A stretch of 20,798 nt of DNA from a virus: positions 1-20,798 of the IMG/VR virus record IMGVR_UViG_3300017991_005227. One strand, written 5' to 3'. Both the position numbers and the translations under genes were made by a program. Positions within the stretch are counted from its first letter, which is position 1, and each line of letters starts with the position of its first letter. This document shows, piece after piece, positions 19,452 to 20,798 of the stretch. A model generated the notes under the pieces. It saw only the letters and a program-made list of their open reading frames with translations. It had not been told where the DNA came from and made no database searches.

Positions 19452-20798
19452 ATGTTGTTAACTCCGGAGACAGAAGTACATCTAAATAAGTTTAAACCAC
19501 GTGAGTATCAGAAGGCTGCTTTTGATGCCATAATTAACATGGGCTATAAAAAAGTTATGTGCATATGGCCCAGGCGCGCAGGCAAAGATCTGACTGCTTG
19601 GAATATATGCATCCATGAAATGATAAGAAAAGTGCAGACAATATATTATGTTTTTCCAACATACTCTTCGGGCCGTCGTATATTGTGGGACGCCATAAGT
19701 AACGACGGCTTTCGCATACTCAACTATTTGCCAGAAGAGCTTATCGAGTCTAAGAACGAACAGCTTATGCGTATCAGGCTCAAAAACGGCTCTCTTTTTC
19801 AGGTGATTGGCTCCGATAATTATGATAATGCTCTAGTGGGAACTAACCCACAGGGCGTAGTATTCTCTGAGTTTGCAATAAGTAATCCAAACGCTTACTC
19901 CTTCGTGAGGCCCATCCTATCTGCAAATGACGGATGGGCTTTAATTGTTAGTACGCCACGTGGCCGCAACTTCCTTTGGGAGATGTATAACGTAGGCCTA
20001 GAAAACCCTCAATCGTGGTTTGTGTCTAAGCTAACCGTGGATGATACATTACATATCCCTTTTGAGGTAATTGAGCGTGAGCGCATAGAAGGTGAGATGT
20101 CCGAAGATTTGCAGCTGCAAGAGTACTGGACGTCGTTTGAGATGGGCGTGGAGGGCGCATACTATACTAAATACATAGATAAGGCGCGCTTAGATGGTCG
20201 TATAGCAGACGTTCCATGGGAGCCTGGATTGCCCGTACATACCAGCTGGGATATCGGCTGCAGAGACATGACGAGCATTATCTTCTTTCAGATTGCTAAC
20301 AACGTTGTTCGTGTAATAGATTGTTATGAAAAGAACAAAGAGGGTTTGGAGCATTATATAAATGTGCTTAAATCTAAAGACTATACGTATGGCAAGCACA
20401 TAGGGCCACATGACATAAGAAATATGGACTTTAGTACAGGCATCACAAGGTGGGAAAAGGCGCGTAGGCTAGGCTTTACATTCGTTGTGGCTGATAAGAT
20501 AAGCGTTGTTGATGGTATAGAGGCTGTTCGTTCGAAGTTGCCTACTATGTGGTTCGACCAGAAGAAGTGCGCGCCGTTACTCAAGGCGCTAGAAAATTAT
20601 AGACAGGAATTTGATGCCAAGAAAAAAGTATACAAGGACAAGCCATTACATGATGTGTTTAGTAACTTTGCTGACAGCATGCGCTATTTATGCATATCTC
20701 TTCATAAGGTGCGTATGGGAAGTAGCGCTGAGGATATAAACAAGCGCTATAGGCGCGCCATGTATGGTGATGAAGCGAATATTCCGCCTATTTTTAGG
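19452..20798 (+). CDS. terL: terminase large subunit, 5' part (449 codons in window)
   Basis: The frame is open from ATG 19452 to the window end. Walker A is WPRRAGKD (residues 39-46), the phage form with Arg-Arg-x-Gly-Lys. Walker B is VVFSE (136-140), and the coupling motif is LIVSTPRG (164-171). The RNase-H-type nuclease begins at SWDIG (Asp267) and continues with HDIRNMDF and a final Asp-rich helix (DVFSNFADSMRY). The ATPase motor pumps DNA into the prohead and the nuclease cuts concatemers. GGGAG lies about 5 nt before the ATG. The gene is about 0.9 kb beyond the terminase-small-like gene, separated by four small genes; portal and capsid genes should follow outside the window. Confidence 0.93.
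   Translation, partial: MLLTPETEVHLNKFKPREYQKAAFDAIINMGYKKVMCIWPRRAGKDLTAWNICIHEMIRKVQTIYYVFPTYSSGRRILWDAISNDGFRILNYLPEELIESKNEQLMRIRLKNGSLFQVIGSDNYDNALVGTNPQGVVFSEFAISNPNAYSFVRPILSANDGWALIVSTPRGRNFLWEMYNVGLENPQSWFVSKLTVDDTLHIPFEVIERERIEGEMSEDLQLQEYWTSFEMGVEGAYYTKYIDKARLDGRIADVPWEPGLPVHTSWDIGCRDMTSIIFFQIANNVVRVIDCYEKNKEGLEHYINVLKSKDYTYGKHIGPHDIRNMDFSTGITRWEKARRLGFTFVVADKISVVDGIEAVRSKLPTMWFDQKKCAPLLKALENYRQEFDAKKKVYKDKPLHDVFSNFADSMRYLCISLHKVRMGSSAEDINKRYRRAMYGDEANIPPIFR

Noticed and set aside
1-20798. tRNA genes
   Set aside because: No cloverleaf with a GTTCRA-type T arm and acceptor stem was noticed on either strand by eye; a tRNA scanner was not available.

Overview
The window is a segment of a tailed double-stranded DNA bacteriophage or prophage. 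The evidence is a large terminase running off the right edge, a terminase-small-like protein, a probable internal virion (ejection) protein at the left, a run of receptor-binding/fibre-type proteins, an Erf-type annealing protein, a RusA-like protein and an HNH homing-type endonuclease. The DNA is moderately AT-rich, with ordinary AAGGAG-type ribosome binding sites and sigma70-like promoters. A spanin-like membrane/coiled-coil protein next to a one-TM protein suggests a Gram-negative host. The species cannot be named. The glycine-rich 1124-aa protein would fit a podovirus-like particle, but this is inference.

Layout. 1-3764 (+): end of an unknown gene, then the large virion protein. 3761-3938 (-): a 44-aa ribbon-helix-helix regulator with a palindrome at its probable start of transcription. 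4023-13163 (+): late structural cassette with a giant repetitive fibre, strong terminators, two small paralogous beta proteins, a second fibre with an exact 321-nt repeat, an HNH endonuclease, a one-TM protein, two tandem C1q-like fibre proteins, a small unknown protein and a third C1q-like fibre. 13164-13582: gene-free, with several hairpins and a segment that looks like the right end and guide-RNA (omega RNA/reRNA) scaffold of an IS608-like IS200/IS605 element without a tnpB gene. 13583-15840 (-): leftward operon with two tandem Erf-like genes, a zinc-ribbon protein, coiled-coil proteins and a truncated duplicate ORF. 15882-15961: divergent promoters. 15968-16108 (+): probable structured small RNA or leader ending in an intrinsic terminator, followed by a 48-aa ORF. 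16273-16764: no convincing gene. 16765-18582 (+): A/C-rich early or packaging genes (unknown 363-codon ORF, RusA-like, terminase small). 18534-19417: four small, mostly overlapping genes, two of them membrane proteins, lying between the terminase subunits. 19452-end: terminase large subunit.

How it fits together. The leftward operon and the A/C-rich module look like recombination, replication and packaging functions, fired from the back-to-back promoters near 15.9 kb. The left part is the late virion cassette, probably contiguous with the right part on a circular or terminally redundant genome. The most unusual items are the orphan omega-RNA-like element, the structured RNA at 15.97-16.11 kb, a hairpin that buries the ribosome binding site of the first Erf gene, a RusA-like protein lacking most of the canonical acidic residues, and the antisense RHH regulator between late genes. 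All family assignments are from reading motifs; no database search was possible.
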